NCBI GenBank assembly: GCA_001898625.1
Contig: MKUP01000006.1
Span: 142,296 to 206,295 of the forward strand
DNA: 64,000 bases
Reading direction: 5' to 3'
From: Burkholderiales bacterium 67-32
GTDB taxonomy: Bacteria > Pseudomonadota > Gammaproteobacteria > Burkholderiales > Burkholderiaceae_B
This document shows positions 45,578 to 54,106 of the stretch, piece by piece. Position 1 is the stretch's first letter, and each line of letters begins with the position of its first letter. Made by a program: the position numbers and the translations under genes. The notes under the pieces are model-generated. The model was not told the DNA's origin. It did not search any database and worked only from the letters and a program-made list of their open reading frames with translations.

Positions 45578-45850
45578 CTACCGGCCAAGATAAATCGAGA
45601 CTGCACCGACTCGCCCATGCCCTAGCTCAAGACTGATATGTAGTCGGACCTGGTGGTCTTGTAGGCGTTGTTCAGCAGACATGGCCGAACAATGAATTCC
45701 CCCGGCCACAGACGCCTTCCACCCCATCAGCATCTCATACTGCATCTGCGCATACCGATGCCGCAGTCAATGCATGTTGCTTAACCCCGCCGCCTTGCAC
45801 AGGCCGTCGTAAACATGCCGCTGCTGGATATAGGTCTTGTGCGCCGGCAT
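45578..45850 (-). pseudogene. Remnant of a second tyrosine recombinase (C-terminal part)
   Basis: Minus-strand translation gives PAHKTYIQQRHVYDGLCKAAGLSNMH, an in-frame TGA (45767-45769) in place of the expected Gly codon, then LRHRYAQMQYEMLMGWKASVAGG and finally ISLELGHGRVGAVSIYLGR before a stop at 45578. This is the catalytic C-terminus (HxLRH, LGH, Tyr) of an integrase-domain recombinase. The N-terminal two-thirds are absent: the remnant stops at the Bug gene. It marks the right border of the island and is distinct in type from the left integrase. Confidence 0.8.
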
Positions 45851-46815
45851 CAGTCCGCCGTGATGCGCGCCGCGCCGATCACCTGCTTCCATTTGGCGAC
45901 TTCATCCGTCAACGATGAGGTGAAGCCGGCCGCCGCCGCATAGTCGCCTTCCATGCCTTGCCTGGCGAGCGCCTGGCGAAACGCCGGATCCTGGGTGATG
46001 CGGGCAATGGCCTGGTCGAGCCGGGTCACGATGTTGTCCGGCGTTCGCGCTGGCGCGATCACACCGAACCACGAGACGGCTTCGAGTCCGGCAAGCCCGG
46101 CCTCGCCCGCGGCGGGAAGGTCGGGAGCGAGCGTCGAGCGCCGGCCGGACATGACCGCCAGCAGACGCACGCGCGATGTCCCGGCGTGGCTCACCAGGGA
46201 AGGCAGGGTGCCGAAGACGGCGTCGATCTGGCCCGCCAGGAGGTCGGACACGGCGGCGGACGAGCCCTTGTAGGGGACGTGCGTGCTGCGGATTCCGGCT
46301 ACGTCGTCGAACAGCGCCTTGGACAGGTGTCCGATCGAGCCATTGCCGGCGGACCCGACGTTCAGGCTGTCGGGGCGGGCCCGGGCGAGTGCGACATATT
46401 CGGCGGTGGTGCGCGCGGGCAGGTCCTGTTTGACCGCCAGTACCATGGGCGAGGCCGCGAAGCGGGCCACCGGCCGCATGCCGCGCACGTAGTCGAATCC
46501 TTCACGCGGCCGCAGCGCGGCGTTGATGGCATACGAGGTGTCGCACAGCAGCAGGGTGTAGCCGTCGGGCGCCGCCTTGGCCACGCCGTCGACCGCCAGC
46601 ATGCCGGCCGCGCCGGGGCGGTTCTCGACCACGACGGTCTGGCCCAGCGAGGTGGACAGGTGCTGGGCTAGCAGGCGGCCCGAGGTGTCCGTGCCGCCTC
46701 CCGGCCCGAAGGGGACGATCAGGCGGATGGGGCGGACGGGATAGTCCGCGGCGTTGGTCGCGCTCAGGGGCGCGAGGCAAAGACCGAACGGCAGGATCCA
46801 GGCAAGGTGCTTCAT
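45850..46815 (-). CDS. Bug-family tripartite tricarboxylate transporter receptor
   Basis: 321 aa. Signal peptide MKHLAWILPFGLCLAPLSATNA, then ADYPVRPIRLIVPFGPGGGTDTSGRLLAQHL, APDGYTLLLCDTSY and STHVPYKGSSAAVSDLLAGQI. GGAGACTCACG precedes the start. Third gene of an operon FAA hydrolase - TauE/SafE - Bug. Its stop abuts the integrase remnant, so its 3' end is the island junction. Confidence 0.94.
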   Translation of the reverse strand: MKHLAWILPFGLCLAPLSATNAADYPVRPIRLIVPFGPGGGTDTSGRLLAQHLSTSLGQTVVVENRPGAAGMLAVDGVAKAAPDGYTLLLCDTSYAINAALRPREGFDYVRGMRPVARFAASPMVLAVKQDLPARTTAEYVALARARPDSLNVGSAGNGSIGHLSKALFDDVAGIRSTHVPYKGSSAAVSDLLAGQIDAVFGTLPSLVSHAGTSRVRLLAVMSGRRSTLAPDLPAAGEAGLAGLEAVSWFGVIAPARTPDNIVTRLDQAIARITQDPAFRQALARQGMEGDYAAAAGFTSSLTDEVAKWKQVIGAARITAD

Positions 46816-46869
46816 CGTGAGTCTCCTCGGGGGTCGGCGCCTGTCGACGCTTCTGTTTCGTTTCGTTGT

Positions 46870-47625
46870 TCAGTAGGCCTTGATGAAATAGATCGCGCTC
46901 AGGCACAGGCCAATGCCGATCACGATACGGCGCAGCGCCGCGGCGGACACCAGGCGCGAGAGCTGCGCGCCGTAGAAGCCGCCCAGGGTGGCGCCTACGA
47001 GGGTGGCCGCCATGGCCAGCCAACTGACGGCCCCGGCGGCGACGAAGGTCGCGACGCTGACGCTGTAGATCACCGCCGTGAGCAGGTTCTTGATCGCGTT
47101 CAGTTCGTGGATGTCTTCGTGGCCCGCGATGGCCAGCGCGGCCAGCAGCAGGATGCCCATGCCGGCGCCGAAGAAGCCGCCGTACACGGCGACCAGCAGG
47201 TAGCCGGCGCGCGCCAGCGTGCTGGTGCCGTCCGGACGCCGCCTGGTCGCGGCCCAGGACGCCAGGTGGCGGCTGGCGGCGAACAGCAGGGTCGCGAACA
47301 GCAACAGCCACGGAATGAGGCGCGAGAATACCGCGTCCTGGATGGAGATCAGCAGCAGGCCGCCAGCCACGCCGCCGACCAGGGACAGGGCGGCCAGCGG
47401 CACCAGCATGCGCCGGTACTTGCGCAGCTCCTGTCGGTAGGCCCAGGCGCCGGCCAGGCTTGCCGGCCAGAGCGCCACCGAGTTGGTGGCATTGGCCGAG
47501 ACCGGCGGCACGCCCGCCCACAGCAGCGCCGGGAACGAGAAGAAGGTGCCGCCGCCGGCGATGGTGTTGACCAGGCCGGCCGCGAAGCCGGCCAGGATCA
47601 GCAGGAGGATGTCGGTGAGCTGCAT
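46870..47625 (-). CDS. TSUP (TauE/SafE) family membrane permease
   Basis: 251 aa, about eight hydrophobic helices. The two TSUP repeats are visible: AGFAAGLVNTIAGGGTFFSFPALLWAGVPPVSANATNSVALWP and VYGGFFGAGMGILLLAALAIAGHEDIHELNAIKNLLT. The family exports or imports sulfonates and other organic anions. It lies in an operon between an FAA hydrolase (28 bp upstream) and a Bug receptor. Confidence 0.92.
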   Translation of the reverse strand: MQLTDILLLILAGFAAGLVNTIAGGGTFFSFPALLWAGVPPVSANATNSVALWPASLAGAWAYRQELRKYRRMLVPLAALSLVGGVAGGLLLISIQDAVFSRLIPWLLLFATLLFAASRHLASWAATRRRPDGTSTLARAGYLLVAVYGGFFGAGMGILLLAALAIAGHEDIHELNAIKNLLTAVIYSVSVATFVAAGAVSWLAMAATLVGATLGGFYGAQLSRLVSAAALRRIVIGIGLCLSAIYFIKAY

Positions 47626-47653
47626 GATGATCAGTGGGGCTGGACGTCTGCCG

Positions 47654-48346
47654 TCAGGCGATCCGTACCGTCAGTTCGGGCAGGCCTTCGACCGAGGCCG
47701 CCAACTCGTCGCCGCGCTGGGCGGGGCCGACGCCCTCGGGCGTGCCGGTGAAGATCAGGTCGCCCGGATACAGCTCGCAGCTTTGCGACAGGCGGGCAAT
47801 GATGGCCGGTACGTCCCAGATCATGTCCGCCAGCGCGGCATCCTGGCGCACGACGCCGTTCTGGGTCAGGCTGATGCGCCGGTCCAGCGGGTGGCCGCCA
47901 TTGTCGACCGGACGGATCGCGCCGACCGGAGCGCTGTGGTCGAAGGCCTTGCCGGCCTCCCACGGCAGTTGCTTGGCGGCGCACAGGTTCTGCAGGTCGC
48001 GCCGGGTCAGGTCCAGTCCCAGGGCATAGCCGTAGACATGATCCAGCGCCGATTCGCGCGGGATGTCGGCGCCGCGCCGGCCGATGGCGATCACCAGTTC
48101 CGCTTCGTAGTGGAAATCGCGGGTGGCGGGGGGATAGGGTACGGTCGCGCCGCTTTGCACGATCGCATCGGCCGGCTTCTGGAAGAAGAAAGGCGGTTCG
48201 TTGACGTCGCCGTTCATTTCCCGGACGTGGGCCAGGTAGTTCTTGCCGGTGCAGTAGATGCGGCGCACCGCATAGCGTTGGTCCTGGCCCGCGACGGGCA
48301 GGCTGGGCACGGCGAGTTCGCCGTAGATGGTGGGGATGGTGTGCAT
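47654..48346 (-). CDS. FAA hydrolase family protein (fumarylpyruvate hydrolase-like)
   Basis: 230 aa. RRIYCTGKNYLAHVREMNGDVNEPPFFFQKPADAIV and FHYEAELVIAIGRRG (metal ligands) are typical of fumarylpyruvate/acylpyruvate hydrolases. FTGTPEGVGPAQRGDEL is near the C-terminus. The ATG at 48346 has AAGGAG 5 bases upstream. First gene of the operon with TSUP and Bug genes, divergent from a LysR gene. Gentisate-type ring cleavage products are likely substrates, but no dioxygenase is beside it. Confidence 0.9.
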   Translation of the reverse strand: MHTIPTIYGELAVPSLPVAGQDQRYAVRRIYCTGKNYLAHVREMNGDVNEPPFFFQKPADAIVQSGATVPYPPATRDFHYEAELVIAIGRRGADIPRESALDHVYGYALGLDLTRRDLQNLCAAKQLPWEAGKAFDHSAPVGAIRPVDNGGHPLDRRISLTQNGVVRQDAALADMIWDVPAIIARLSQSCELYPGDLIFTGTPEGVGPAQRGDELAASVEGLPELTVRIA

Positions 48347-48430
48347 GAAGGCTCCTTGTTCGAGTGATGTCCGCAGCGCGTCCATGCGTGCATCTTAGGA
48401 AGGCCCGTCCTGGCGGCGTACCGAAAATCC

Positions 48431-48467
48431 TGGCATGAGCCATGAGCTATAGTCATGGCTCATGCCA
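48431..48467 (+). promoter_or_regulatory. 37-bp perfect inverted repeat in LysR/FAA divergent region
   Basis: Arms TGGCATGAGCCATGA and TCATGGCTCATGCCA (15 bp, no mismatch) around GCTATAG. The centre TGAGCTATAGTCA fits the LysR T-N11-A rule. It lies 15 bp before the LysR start chosen here and 85 bp before the divergent FAA hydrolase start, a natural operator position for autoregulation. Confidence 0.75.
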
Positions 48468-48481
48468 GGATGAGGTTCGCG

Positions 48482-49432
48482 ATGCGCCGTGCCCTGCCGC
48501 CCTTGTTGTCCCTGCGGGTGTTCGAATCCGCCGGCTATCACTTGAATTTCACCAAGGCGGCCGAAGAGCTGTGCGTGACCCAGGGAGCCGTCAGCCGGCA
48601 TATCCGCAACCTGGAAGAGGCCCTGTCGCGCCGGCTGTTCGAGCGGGGGCCGCGCGGGGTGGTACTGACGCCGTTCGGCGCCAGCTACCTGGCGCGGGTC
48701 AGGCAGGCCTTCGATCTGCTGGAGGACGCCAGCCGGGGCCGGGGGCGTTCCAAGTCGGTGATCGCGCTGGATGTCATGCCGTCGCTGGCCAATCTATGGC
48801 TGTTGCCGCGGCTGTCGGCGTTCAGCGCGAAGCACCCGTGGATAGAACTGCGCGTGGCGACCTCGATGGCGCCGGTGGATTTTTCACGGGACGAACCCGA
48901 TCTTGCGATCCGGCTCGGCAATCCGCCGGGAGCGAGGGCCGGCCAGTCGAGGCGGCGCATCGATTTCGAGATGGTCGAGAATTGGCGCGGCGTGTGCGCC
49001 GAGCATCTGGCCGACGATGTCCTGACGCCCGTGGGCCGGCGCGAGCTTTGCGGCGAGGCCGCCTCGGCGCGGGAGTTGGCCGGGCTGCCGTTGATCCACA
49101 ACTTCAATCGGCCCTTCTGCTGGTCGGACTGGTTCCGCTCCCATGGCCTGCGCGGCACGGGTCAGGTCAAGGACCTGGAGTGCGGGCATTTCTTCATGGC
49201 GCTGGAAGCCGCGCGCCAGGGCGAGGGCATGGCCATCCTGCCTTCGTTGATGCTGACCGATCATGCGCTGGCCGATGATCTGGTCGCTCCGTGCGAGGGC
49301 GTGCCTTCGGGCACGGCCTATTACCTGCTGGCGCGCGAATCGGCGTGGGAAGACCGCGCCATCCGTACCGTCGTGCGCTGGATCAAGGATCAGGTGCCGC
49401 CCGCGCTGCGCAGGGACGACACCACCTCATAG
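48482..49432 (+). CDS. LysR-family regulator, GcvA type
   Basis: 316 aa. N-terminus MRRALPPLLSLRVFESAGYHLNFTKAAEELCVTQGAVSRHIRNLEEALSRRLFERG is GcvA-like. The ATG at 48482 is chosen because GAGG lies 7 bases upstream and the long palindrome then stays outside the gene; in-frame ATGs at 48455 and 48470 exist. It is expected to control the divergent FAA hydrolase-TSUP-Bug operon. Confidence 0.92.
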   Translation: MRRALPPLLSLRVFESAGYHLNFTKAAEELCVTQGAVSRHIRNLEEALSRRLFERGPRGVVLTPFGASYLARVRQAFDLLEDASRGRGRSKSVIALDVMPSLANLWLLPRLSAFSAKHPWIELRVATSMAPVDFSRDEPDLAIRLGNPPGARAGQSRRRIDFEMVENWRGVCAEHLADDVLTPVGRRELCGEAASARELAGLPLIHNFNRPFCWSDWFRSHGLRGTGQVKDLECGHFFMALEAARQGEGMAILPSLMLTDHALADDLVAPCEGVPSGTAYYLLARESAWEDRAIRTVVRWIKDQVPPALRRDDTTS

Positions 49433-49448
49433 CGCCTTGAGGCGACGC

Positions 49449-50072
49449 TCAAGCCCCCGTCGCCGGCGCGGGCAGCGTGACCCCCTTGCGCACCGCCGGC
49501 CTCCCGGCCACGCGCTCATGCCACGCCGACAAATGCCGATGCCGGCTGAAGTCGAAGTCGATGATGCGCGCGATGTGCGTCCAGCCGAAGGTCGCGATGT
49601 CGGCGATGGAGTATGCGTCGCCGGCCAGATACGGATGCCCGGCCAGCCGGGCGTCGAGCACGGCGAAGACGTCTTCCGTCAGGCCCTGGTAGCGGGCGAT
49701 GGCAGTGGGCAGGCGTTCCTGGGCGAACAGCTCGAAATGCACGCGCTGTCCGATGATGGGCCCCATGCTGGAGGCGTGGAATTGCAACCACTTGATCGCC
49801 TCCCAACGCCCCGGGGTGTCGCGCGGCAGCAGCCGGCCGGTCTTCTCCGCGAGATAGAGCAGGATGGCGGCCGATTCGAACAGCGCGACGCCGGTGTCGT
49901 CGTCGGTCATCGCGGGAATGCGGCCATGCGGATTGAGCGCCAGGAAGTCCGGCTGCCGGTGGTCGCCCTGGTCGATGCGGACGTGGTGCAGGCGATAGGG
50001 CAGCGCCAGTTCTTCCAGCGCGATGGTTGCCTTGAAGCCGTTGGGCGAGCTGTCGGTGTAGAGGTCGATCAT
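49449..50072 (-). CDS. Glutathione S-transferase family protein (YfcG/YghU-like)
   Basis: 207 aa. N-terminal thioredoxin-like domain (LYTDSSPNGFKATIALEELALPYRLHHVRI...NPHGRIPAMTDDDTG with the Glu-Ser glutathione site FESAAILLYLAE) and a C-terminal helical domain with the AGDAYSIADIATFGW motif. The zeta-class SSCxWRVRI motif is absent, so it is not a typical maleylpyruvate isomerase. Divergent from a LysR gene. Confidence 0.92.
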   Translation of the reverse strand: MIDLYTDSSPNGFKATIALEELALPYRLHHVRIDQGDHRQPDFLALNPHGRIPAMTDDDTGVALFESAAILLYLAEKTGRLLPRDTPGRWEAIKWLQFHASSMGPIIGQRVHFELFAQERLPTAIARYQGLTEDVFAVLDARLAGHPYLAGDAYSIADIATFGWTHIARIIDFDFSRHRHLSAWHERVAGRPAVRKGVTLPAPATGA

Positions 50073-50187
50073 GATCGATGAAAAGCTGGACTAAACTTCA
50101 AGTGGGAGGGATCCATGCAATTCTCCCTGTGAAGAAAAGAAAATCAAAACGATTTGATCTGCTCATTGGATTTAGAAAATCTAAACC
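50073..50187. promoter_or_regulatory. Divergent GST / LysR regulatory region
   Basis: AT-rich. Two palindromes: ATCAAA-ACGA-TTTGAT (50143-50158) and TTTAGA-AAA-TCTAAA (50171-50185). The second contains a T-N11-A box and ends 2 bases before the LysR start codon, so the regulator bound there could block its own expression. Confidence 0.6.
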
Positions 50188-51069
50188 ATGAATCCTGTGT
50201 TCCCCCTGCTTGCCCTGCGCGCTTTCGCGGAAGTCGGGCGCCATGGCAGCATGAAGCGCGCCGCCGAAGCGCTGGGCGTGACGTCGGGCGCGGTCAGCCA
50301 GCAGATCCGGCAGTTGGAAGAGCGTGTCGGCGTGCCGCTGTTCGTGCGCAGCCGCCACAGGATGGTGCCGACCGAGGCGGGCGCGCGCGTGCATCCCGCC
50401 CTGCTGATGGCGTTCGACCAGATCGAGCAGGCCCTGCGGACGCTGGAAGCCGAACGTGCGCGCAAGGCGATCACCATCAGCACGGTGCCTGCCTTCGCCG
50501 CGTCCTGGCTCGTGCCGCGGCTGGGGAGTTTCACCAGCCGGTATCCCGATATCGAAGTCCGTATCGAGGCATCGCCAGGGCTGGTCGATCTCCGGCGGGA
50601 CGGGGTCGATGTCGCCATTCGTCATGGCCTGGGGCACTATCCCGGCCTGCTGTCGGAGCGCCTGATCGCCCCGGTGCTGGTGCCGGTCGCGAGTCCCGCG
50701 CTGCTCGCGGCGGGCGCGCCGATCCGCGAGCCCGCCGACTGCCTGGCCTATCCGCTGCTGCAGGATGCCGACCGCGCGGACTGGGCGCTGTGGCTGGCGG
50801 CGCATGGCGAGCCCGCCGATCCGCGCGCCGCGCGCGGCACGGCGCTCGAAGACGACTATCTGCTGATCCGCGCGGCCCAGGCCGGGCAGGGGCTGGCGCT
50901 GGTGCCCCAGGAGTACGCGCGCGAGGAGATCGCCGCCGGCCGCCTCGCGCAGGCGCTGGACAAGCCCTGGCCGGCTCGCTTCGCCTACTACCTGGTGATG
51001 CGGGCGGACGTCGCGCGGCGGCCGGAGGTCGAGGCGTTCGTGGACTGGATCAGGGAACTGGCGCGGTAG
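50188..51069 (+). CDS. LysR-family regulator, GcvA type
   Basis: 293 aa. [62 protein letters not shown] and the usual effector domain. Divergent from the GST gene, which it probably controls. Its 3' end overlaps the convergent MFS gene by 82 bp. Confidence 0.92.
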   Translation: MNPVFPLLALRAFAEVGRHGSMKRAAEALGVTSGAVSQQIRQLEERVGVPLFVRSRHRMVPTEAGARVHPALLMAFDQIEQALRTLEAERARKAITISTVPAFAASWLVPRLGSFTSRYPDIEVRIEASPGLVDLRRDGVDVAIRHGLGHYPGLLSERLIAPVLVPVASPALLAAGAPIREPADCLAYPLLQDADRADWALWLAAHGEPADPRAARGTALEDDYLLIRAAQAGQGLALVPQEYAREEIAAGRLAQALDKPWPARFAYYLVMRADVARRPEVEAFVDWIRELAR

Positions 51070-52580
51070 GCCGCGGGCCTGAGCAGCAGCCAGGCCGCCA
51101 GCGCCCCTGCCAGGGTCAGCGCCGCCAGGACGAGAAGCAAGGTACGGAAGGCGTCGGCGTACACCGCCACCAGCAGTGCCCTGCCTTCGCCGCCGAGCTG
51201 CGCGGCCGCGTGTCCCAGCGCCCCGGCCGCCATGTCGTTGGCGATGGCCGGAATGGCGGCCACGGCGCGCGGTTCGTGCAAGGTATGCGCCAGGCCCGAC
51301 TGCGTCAGCGCCAGCAGCAGCGCCGCCGCGGCCGCGAGCGCGACGGCCTCGCCCGCGAGCCGCATGGTCGAGAAGATGCCGGTGGCCATGCCGGCGCGTT
51401 CCTTGGGCACCACGCTGACCGACAGGTCGTCCATCAGTCCCCACGGTAGCCCGGTGCCCGCGCCGATCAGCAGCATGGGCCAGACGATGGCCGTGGACTG
51501 CTGGCCCAACGGTATCGCGGCCAGCCACACCAGCCCCGCGGCGGCCACCACCAGGCCCGCCGCGGACAGCACGCCCGCCGGATACCTGCGCGCCAGCATC
51601 CCCGCCAGGAACGGCACGATGGCCATGGGCAGCGACAGCGGGATCATCATCAGGCCGGCCCGGATCTCCGAATAGCCTTCGACGCCGATGAAGCCTATCG
51701 GCAGGAGGATCAGCAGCACGACGAAGCACACGGCCGTCGCGAGCGGCAGCAGTTGCACGCCCACGAAACGGCGATAGCGGAACAGCGACAGATCGAGCAT
51801 GGGCCGCGCCTGCCGCCGCTCGATGGTGGCGAACGCGGCCAGCAGGGCGAACGATCCGCCCAGCAGCGCGAGCACGGCCGGACTCGCCCAGCCGTACTGA
51901 GGGCCGGTCACGATGCCGAAGATCAGCAGGCTCAGCGCGGCGGTGAAGGTCGCGGTTCCCCAGGCGTCGATGCCGTGCGCGCCGGGGTCGCGCGTCTCGC
52001 GCATCCGCGGTACGCCCACGAGCAGCACCAGCAGGCCGATGCCCGTGCCCGACAGGAAGATGGCCCGCCAGCCGAAGTGCTCGATCAGCAGGCCCGACCA
52101 GATCGGTCCGAAGGCCAGGCCGACGCCGAAGGTGGTGCCCAGCAGGCTGAAGGCCCGCGTGCGCGCCGGGCCGTCGAACTCCTGGGTCAGCGAGGCCGCG
52201 CCGCCCGCCATGGCCATCGCCGCCGCGATGCCCTGCGCGCCGCGCAGCAGGTCCAGCACCAGCAGGCTGGGAGCGAAGGCGGTCACGGCCGACAGCAGCG
52301 TGAAGCCCAGCACCCCCAGGCGAAAGATGCGCTTGCGGCCATACTGGTCGGCCAGCGTGCCGGCCGCCAGCACGAAGCTGCCGAACGCGAGCACGAAGGC
52401 GTTCACGACCCAGGCCAGCGCGATGGGGCTGCCGCCGAGGTCCCGCGCGATGGCCGGGGTGGCCACGGCGGGACCGGTGAAGCTGAGCGGCATCATGAGC
52501 CCCGCCAGGCAGACGGCGGCCAGGACGATGGCCTTGCCGGCGGCATCGGAGCGATGGGGGGTGGGGGCGGTCGTTTCCAT
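50988..52580 (-). CDS. MFS multidrug exporter, DHA2 (EmrB/QacA) type
   Basis: 530 aa, about 14 transmembrane helices. Motif A-like GTLADQYGRKRIFRLG between helices 2 and 3, and motif C-like TTFGVGLAFGPIWSGLLIEHFGWRAIF. The last 25 residues (ASSLIQSTNASTSGRRATSARITR) are hydrophilic and read through the 3' end of the convergent LysR gene. It is followed upstream by an SDR gene and a divergent TetR, a common drug-exporter layout. Confidence 0.92.
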   Translation of the reverse strand: METTAPTPHRSDAAGKAIVLAAVCLAGLMMPLSFTGPAVATPAIARDLGGSPIALAWVVNAFVLAFGSFVLAAGTLADQYGRKRIFRLGVLGFTLLSAVTAFAPSLLVLDLLRGAQGIAAAMAMAGGAASLTQEFDGPARTRAFSLLGTTFGVGLAFGPIWSGLLIEHFGWRAIFLSGTGIGLLVLLVGVPRMRETRDPGAHGIDAWGTATFTAALSLLIFGIVTGPQYGWASPAVLALLGGSFALLAAFATIERRQARPMLDLSLFRYRRFVGVQLLPLATAVCFVVLLILLPIGFIGVEGYSEIRAGLMMIPLSLPMAIVPFLAGMLARRYPAGVLSAAGLVVAAAGLVWLAAIPLGQQSTAIVWPMLLIGAGTGLPWGLMDDLSVSVVPKERAGMATGIFSTMRLAGEAVALAAAAALLLALTQSGLAHTLHEPRAVAAIPAIANDMAAGALGHAAAQLGGEGRALLVAVYADAFRTLLLVLAALTLAGALAAWLLLRPAAYRASSLIQSTNASTSGRRATSARITR

Positions 52581-52587
52581 GTCCGGC

Positions 52588-53328
52588 TCAGATGTTGTAG
52601 CCGCCGTCTATGGTCAGCGCGGTCCCGGTGACGAAGCGGCTCTCCGCGCTGGCCAGATAGGCGACCAGCCCCGCCACGTCCTCGCCTTCGCCGTAGTGCC
52701 CCAGCGCCATCAGCGCGCGCAGGCCGTCCGCGCGTTCGCCGTCGGCCGGGTTCATGTCGGTGTCGATCGGGCCGGGCTGGACCAGGTTGGCGGTGATGCC
52801 GCGCGGGCCCAGGTCGCGCGCCATGCCCTTGGTCAGGCCGATCAGCGCCGACTTGCTCATTGCATAGAGCGTCGAGCCGGGGGCCGGCACGCGATCGGCG
52901 TTGCAACTGCCGATCGTGATGATGCGGCCGCCTTGCCCCATGCGCGCCGCCGCGGCCTGGGCGCCCGTGAAGGCGGCGCGCACGTTCACCGCCATCACGC
53001 GGTCGAACTCTTCGATGGTGAAATCCTCCAGCGCCTTCCAGTAGCCGATCCCGGCGTTGCTGACCAGGATGTCGAGCCGGCCGAACTCCTCCACGACGCG
53101 CGCCACCGCCTGAGCGGGGGCGTGGGGTTCGGCGCTGTCGCTGCGCAGGGCCACGGCGCGTCGGCCCGTCTCGCGCAGTTCGCCGGCCACCGCCTCGGCC
53201 TTGTCCGGCGAACTGGCGTAGGTGATCGCCACATCCGCGCCCTCGCGCGCCAGTCGCAGCGCGATGGCCGCGCCTATGCCACGGCTCGCGCCGGTTACCA
53301 AGGCCACTTTTCCTGAAAGTCGGGACAT
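52588..53328 (-). CDS. SDR-family oxidoreductase
   Basis: 246 aa with the full set: TGASRGIG nucleotide site, SNAGIG, catalytic Ser in TIGSCNADR and Tyr-x3-Lys in LYAMSKSAL, and the end GTALTIDGGYNI. The start MSRLSGKVALVTG has GGAG 6 bases upstream. It precedes the MFS gene by 7 bp on the same strand and is divergent from TetR. Confidence 0.94.
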   Translation of the reverse strand: MSRLSGKVALVTGASRGIGAAIALRLAREGADVAITYASSPDKAEAVAGELRETGRRAVALRSDSAEPHAPAQAVARVVEEFGRLDILVSNAGIGYWKALEDFTIEEFDRVMAVNVRAAFTGAQAAAARMGQGGRIITIGSCNADRVPAPGSTLYAMSKSALIGLTKGMARDLGPRGITANLVQPGPIDTDMNPADGERADGLRALMALGHYGEGEDVAGLVAYLASAESRFVTGTALTIDGGYNI

Positions 53329-53345
53329 GTTTTGCTCCAATTCCG

Positions 53346-53412
53346 TAATGATCGTTATAAAATGATCCACGACGTCTTCACGGAGCGTCAAGGATTTTTA
53401 TATCGATCGTTA
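53346..53412. promoter_or_regulatory. Two TetR operator candidates
   Basis: TAATGATCGTTA (53346-53357) and TATCGATCGTTA (53401-53412) are near-palindromes of the form TAWYGATCGTTA, 55 bp apart, each followed by an A-run. They lie in the divergent SDR/TetR gap, so both directions may be repressed. Confidence 0.65.
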
Positions 53413-53427
53413 CAAAAAAGGTGCGCT

Positions 53428-54021
53428 ATGGCTGAACGGGGACGCCCGCGCGGCTTCGACCGCGACGCTGCCTTGCAGCGGGCAATGGAGGTTTTCTGGG
53501 AGCGGGGCTATGAAGGCACGTCGCTGTCCGACCTGACGACGGCGATGGGCATCAACGCGCCCAGCCTGTACGGAGCCTTCGGCGGCAAGGAGGCCCTGTT
53601 CCGCGAGGCCGTGGAACGCTACCGCCACACCGACGGCGGGATGACCGACGTGGCGCTGCGCGAGGGCAAGACCGCGCGGGCGGCGGTCGAAGGCATGCTG
53701 ATGGCCGCCGCGACGGCGCTGACGCTGCCGGGCAAGCCCAAGGGATGCTTCATGGTACTGGGGGCGACCAACTGCACGCCGGCCAACCAAGGCATGGCGG
53801 CTTTCCTGCGGAGCCACCGGCTGGCCTCGACCCGGCACGTGCGCGAACGGCTGGAGCAGGGGGTGGCCGATGGGGAACTGCCGCCGGAGATCGACCTGGA
53901 TACCCTGGCCCGGTACTTCACGACGGTCGTGCAGGGGATGTCGTTGCAGGCCAGGGACGGCGCAAAACGTGCGGAGCTGGAGCGGGTGGCCAGTGCGGCG
54001 ATGGCGGCCTGGCCCCGATAG
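53428..54021 (+). CDS. TetR-family transcriptional regulator
   Basis: 197 aa. HTH region RGRPRGFDRDAALQRAMEVFWERGYEGTSLSDLTTAMGINAPSLYGAFGGKEALFREAVERY, then a helical ligand domain of the AefR/TetR_C type. Start MAERGRPRG. It should repress the divergent SDR-MFS operon and itself. Confidence 0.93.
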   Translation: MAERGRPRGFDRDAALQRAMEVFWERGYEGTSLSDLTTAMGINAPSLYGAFGGKEALFREAVERYRHTDGGMTDVALREGKTARAAVEGMLMAAATALTLPGKPKGCFMVLGATNCTPANQGMAAFLRSHRLASTRHVRERLEQGVADGELPPEIDLDTLARYFTTVVQGMSLQARDGAKRAELERVASAAMAAWPR

Positions 54022-54072
54022 GGTGGGGTTTCCCACCTTTGCCGCCGGGTGTCACCGGTCAGTGATGAACGC

Positions 54073-54100
54073 TTGAATATATACGCAACTTGCGTATAGT
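54073..54100 (+). promoter_or_regulatory. higBA promoter with 19-bp operator
   Basis: -35 TTGAAT (54073-54078), 16-bp spacer, -10 TATAGT (54095-54100). A perfect palindrome TATACGCAA-C-TTGCGTATA (54080-54098) fills the spacer and runs into the -10 box. Classic position for an antitoxin repressor. Confidence 0.75.
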
Positions 54101-54106
54101 TTTGTG

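Noticed and set aside
49449-50072. Maleylpyruvate isomerase role for the GST
   Set aside because: The zeta-class N-terminal motif is missing and the protein fits the YfcG/YghU group better, despite the nearby fumarylpyruvate hydrolase-like gene.
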